A stretch of DNA of 64,000 nt from Chitinophaga silvatica. GTDB lineage: Bacteria; Bacteroidota; Bacteroidia; Chitinophagales; Chitinophagaceae. Position numbers and translations under genes: made by a program. The stretch spans positions 372,001-436,000 of the forward strand of contig NZ_QPMM01000001.1 of NCBI RefSeq assembly GCF_003419895.1, in the 5' to 3' direction. Positions 62,328 through 64,000 of this stretch are shown piece after piece (within the stretch, counting starts at the first letter, position 1; every line of letters starts with the position of its first letter). A model generated the notes under the pieces. The model was given only the letters and a program-made list of their open reading frames with translations, ran no database searches and had not been told where the DNA came from.

Positions 62328-63233
62328 ATGATGAAGCCCTTATTCCTGGTGGGCCTGACGCTAATTGTTAGCCTTACGGTTCAGGCCCAGCTTAAATTTA
62401 CTACAGTCGACCCCTCAGCTACAGCAGCTGGGATTACAGAGGTACATTCTGGTCATCTGGTTGTACAACCTGCCAGAGAGAAGAATAAAAACCTGTTGAT
62501 CATTATGATTCCGGGCACTGGTGGTAATGCTGCCGATCAGCGTTTTAAAACGCTGGATAGTAGTTTGGCAGTGGAAGGGTATTCTGTTATCAGTTTGGAT
62601 TATGTGAACCAGGTTGTTACTACTGTTTGTTCCAAAAGCACTGATAGTACCTGCTTTGATAATTTCAGGCAGGAAATCTTTTATGGAACTCCGGTCAGTG
62701 ATAAAGTGAAAGTAGATAGTGTAAATAGTATTTTGAACAGGATTACTAAACTATTGGTTTATTTAGAGAAGAATGATCCAAAGGGTGGGTGGGCCAACTT
62801 TATTCGTAATGGAAAGCCGAGATGGGATCGTATAATAGCAGCCGGGCATTCTCAGGGAGCCGGACATGCTGGATTTATCGGGCAGCATTATGCGGTGAAG
62901 GGAGTAATGATGTTATCTGGGCCACAGGATTATTTGCAGGAGTTTAATTCACCTGCAGCGTGGCAGCGTCAGAAAGGAAAAACTCCGGTAGATAAGTATT
63001 ATGCGTTTCTGCATATCCGTGATCCTTATGTTTTTGATTATCAGTTGAAAGATGTGCAGGCATTACGACATACAGCGGCTATTGATACAGTGATGGTGCA
63101 GCCGGGAGTTCCGTTTAAAAGCAATCGTCATGTTATGGTTACAGATATTGAGAGTCAGAATCCGCATGGGTCAACGCTCGATACAGAATTTAATAATGTA
63201 AGGGCGCATATTCTGAATGCTATCGGGAAATAA
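62328..63233 (+). CDS. Secreted alpha/beta-hydrolase-like protein
   Basis: A 301-residue exported protein: signal peptide MMKPLFLVGLTLIVSLTVQAQ, then an alpha/beta-hydrolase fold with the nucleophile elbow GHSQGAGH (S175) and an oxyanion-loop-like IPGTGGNAADQRF. Two cysteines at about 101 and 109 may pair. Aspartate and histidine for a triad are likely in IRDPYVFD and SNRHVMVTD. It resembles the BPSS1187-type family; an esterase role is a guess. Start ATG at 62328, an adjacent ATG codon 3 bp later is equivalent. Confidence 0.7.
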   Translation: MMKPLFLVGLTLIVSLTVQAQLKFTTVDPSATAAGITEVHSGHLVVQPAREKNKNLLIIMIPGTGGNAADQRFKTLDSSLAVEGYSVISLDYVNQVVTTVCSKSTDSTCFDNFRQEIFYGTPVSDKVKVDSVNSILNRITKLLVYLEKNDPKGGWANFIRNGKPRWDRIIAAGHSQGAGHAGFIGQHYAVKGVMMLSGPQDYLQEFNSPAAWQRQKGKTPVDKYYAFLHIRDPYVFDYQLKDVQALRHTAAIDTVMVQPGVPFKSNRHVMVTDIESQNPHGSTLDTEFNNVRAHILNAIGK

Positions 63234-63243
63234 TTATAAAAGA

Positions 63244-63277
63244 AAACCGGTTCTCAGTGCAGAACCGGTTTCTTTTT
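63244..63277 (+). terminator. Intrinsic terminator after the hydrolase
   Basis: AAACCGGTTCT at 63244-63254 pairs with 63261-63271 over a 6-nt loop, followed by CTTTTT. Confidence 0.85.
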
Positions 63278-63284
63278 CATCACA

Positions 63285-63342
63285 CTAATCACACTATCAA
63301 AATAACACAGGAATGGTTTTAGTATGGTTCCTTTTTCCTTCT
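63285..63342 (-). pseudogene. Degenerate duplicate of the CoA-transferase 3' end
   Basis: About 58 bp that copy the last codons of the CoA transferase (63393-63451): shared ACACAGGA and GGTTTTA...GTATGGTTCC blocks on the plus strand, with a 1-bp deletion and several substitutions. Read on the minus strand it gives KEKGTILK and then drifts out of frame. It is a non-coding stub 108 bp downstream of the real end. Confidence 0.6.
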
Positions 63343-63404
63343 AATTTCACTATCAAACTTTCCTTTGTTGTAAGCGTATTTCCATTTACTTACTAATCAC
63401 ACAA

Positions 63405-64000
63405 TCAAAATTCCACAGGATTGGTTTTAAGCATGGTTCCGTTTTCCTTCAGTCGGGTGTGCCAGCTAAGTGCCTCCTGTAAGAGATGAGGTGTTTGGCC
63501 TCCTGCTTTACAGGCGTTGTTAAAATATTCATTCAGTTCATCCCGATAGCTGACATGCGCGCAATTATTTATTATTAGCCTGGCCTTTTCTCTTGGTGCA
63601 AGTCCGCGCAGATCTGCCAATCCATTTTCCGTTACAAAAATATCTACATCGTGTTCCGTGTTATCTATATGTGAGGCCATTGGTACTATGTGTGAAATAC
63701 CGGCCTTAGAGGATGACTGAGTTACAAACACGCTCATGTAAGCATTGCGTGCAAAATCGTTAGACCCACCTATTCCATTCATCATATGAGTTCCACCGAT
63801 GTGGGTAGAATTTACATTTCCATAGATATCGCATTCAATGGCGGTGTTGATGCTGATTACGCCAAGGCGGTGAATAACTTCAGCGGCATTGCTGATATCC
63901 TGCGGGCGTAGAATAAGGTAAGGCTTGTAGCGTTCGAAATTATTGAAAACGCGCTGGTAGCATTCCTGTGATACGGTGATGGAAGAGGCAGAAGCGAAAG
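63405..64000 (-). CDS. Acetyl-CoA hydrolase/succinate CoA-transferase, C-terminal part (runs off the right edge)
   Basis: The minus-strand frame is open from the right edge to the stop at 63405, about 198 residues of what is normally a 500-residue enzyme. The catalytic glutamate region NTAIECDIYGNVN (a near-match to the class I A(I/L)E-x-D-x-YG motif), GTHMMNGIGGSNDFARNAYMSVF, and LADLRGLAPREKARLII identify the acetyl-CoA hydrolase/transferase (succinyl-CoA:acetate CoA-transferase) group. It exchanges CoA between acyl donors and carboxylates such as acetate. The stub at 63285-63342 is a copy of its end. Confidence 0.87.
   Translation of the reverse strand, partial: FASASSITVSQECYQRVFNNFERYKPYLILRPQDISNAAEVIHRLGVISINTAIECDIYGNVNSTHIGGTHMMNGIGGSNDFARNAYMSVFVTQSSSKAGISHIVPMASHIDNTEHDVDIFVTENGLADLRGLAPREKARLIINNCAHVSYRDELNEYFNNACKAGGQTPHLLQEALSWHTRLKENGTMLKTNPVEF

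Noticed and set aside
1..64000. Prophage, transposon or integrative element in the window
   Set aside because: No integrase, transposase, capsid or plasmid gene was seen. The repeats found have no coding parts.

Overview
The window is a chromosomal segment of a Bacteroidota bacterium, most likely a member of the Chitinophagaceae (genus not determined). The evidence is the AT-rich base composition, promoters of the TTTG-N20-TAnnTTTG type instead of sigma70 boxes, few Shine-Dalgarno sequences, and lineage-typical genes: the rpmB-rpmG-DUF4295-ftsY block, DUF4199, OMP_b-brl-type barrel proteins, a Reg_prop/Y_Y_Y sensor kinase and many short lipoproteins. No transposase, integrase, phage gene, rRNA or tRNA was seen. 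Most of the window is an ordinary core chromosome carrying several interspersed repeats.

Layout. 1-1.4 kb: the 3' end of a TonB-plug-like gene, degenerate copies of its tail, and bshB1 (bacillithiol). 1.5-3.1 kb: a peroxiredoxin and AhpD-like pair. 3.3-9.8 kb: ribosomal proteins L28 and L33, DUF4295, ftsY, a cupin-like hydroxylase, rimO and a DEAD-box RNA helicase. 10-13.8 kb: glgB, a DUF4382 lipoprotein and a MORN-like protein. 13.9-15.4 kb: a tiny membrane protein and an orphan CRISPR-like array without cas genes. 15.6-23.3 kb: a GH31 glucosidase, a YCF48/BNR-like protein and a sensor kinase/LuxR regulator pair. 23.3-24.4 kb: two membrane peptides and a MepB-like gene. 24.7-30.5 kb: the operon parE - DUF1835 - cupin - parC. 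30.6-39.0 kb: a MarR regulator, then a long minus-strand run with the whole GDP-D,D-heptose pathway (hddA, gmhA, gmhB, hddC), two glycosyltransferases, DUF4199 and a dihydroorotase-like protein that has lost its metal ligands. 39.2-49.6 kb: a HEAT-repeat protein, an S9 peptidase, a phosphodiesterase-type hydrolase, a LacI regulator beside a 45-bp palindrome, OmpA and a large barrel protein, and DinB. 49.6-55.8 kb: a five-gene minus-strand operon predicted to make (EgtB, EgtD), import (EgtU/EgtV-like ABC transporter) and perhaps reduce (flavin disulfide reductase) ergothioneine. 55.9-64 kb: dusB, a small lipoprotein, an aldo/keto reductase, a CPA1 antiporter, GH5, an alpha/beta hydrolase and a truncated CoA transferase.

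Most unusual points: (1) an orphan CRISPR-like array of about 14 repeats (30 bp) with 35-36 bp spacers, its repeats decaying toward one end and a repeat-rich leader at the other; (2) the transporter permease at 51816-53384 carries a substrate-binding domain whose two halves are in the reverse of the usual order, suggesting a circular permutation, inside a putative ergothioneine operon; (3) a family of about 200-bp palindromic intergenic elements with three copies and one half copy; (4) a second, GC-rich palindromic element; (5) duplicated 3' gene ends at both edges of the window. Similarity searches could not be run, so functions rest on motif and family recognition.
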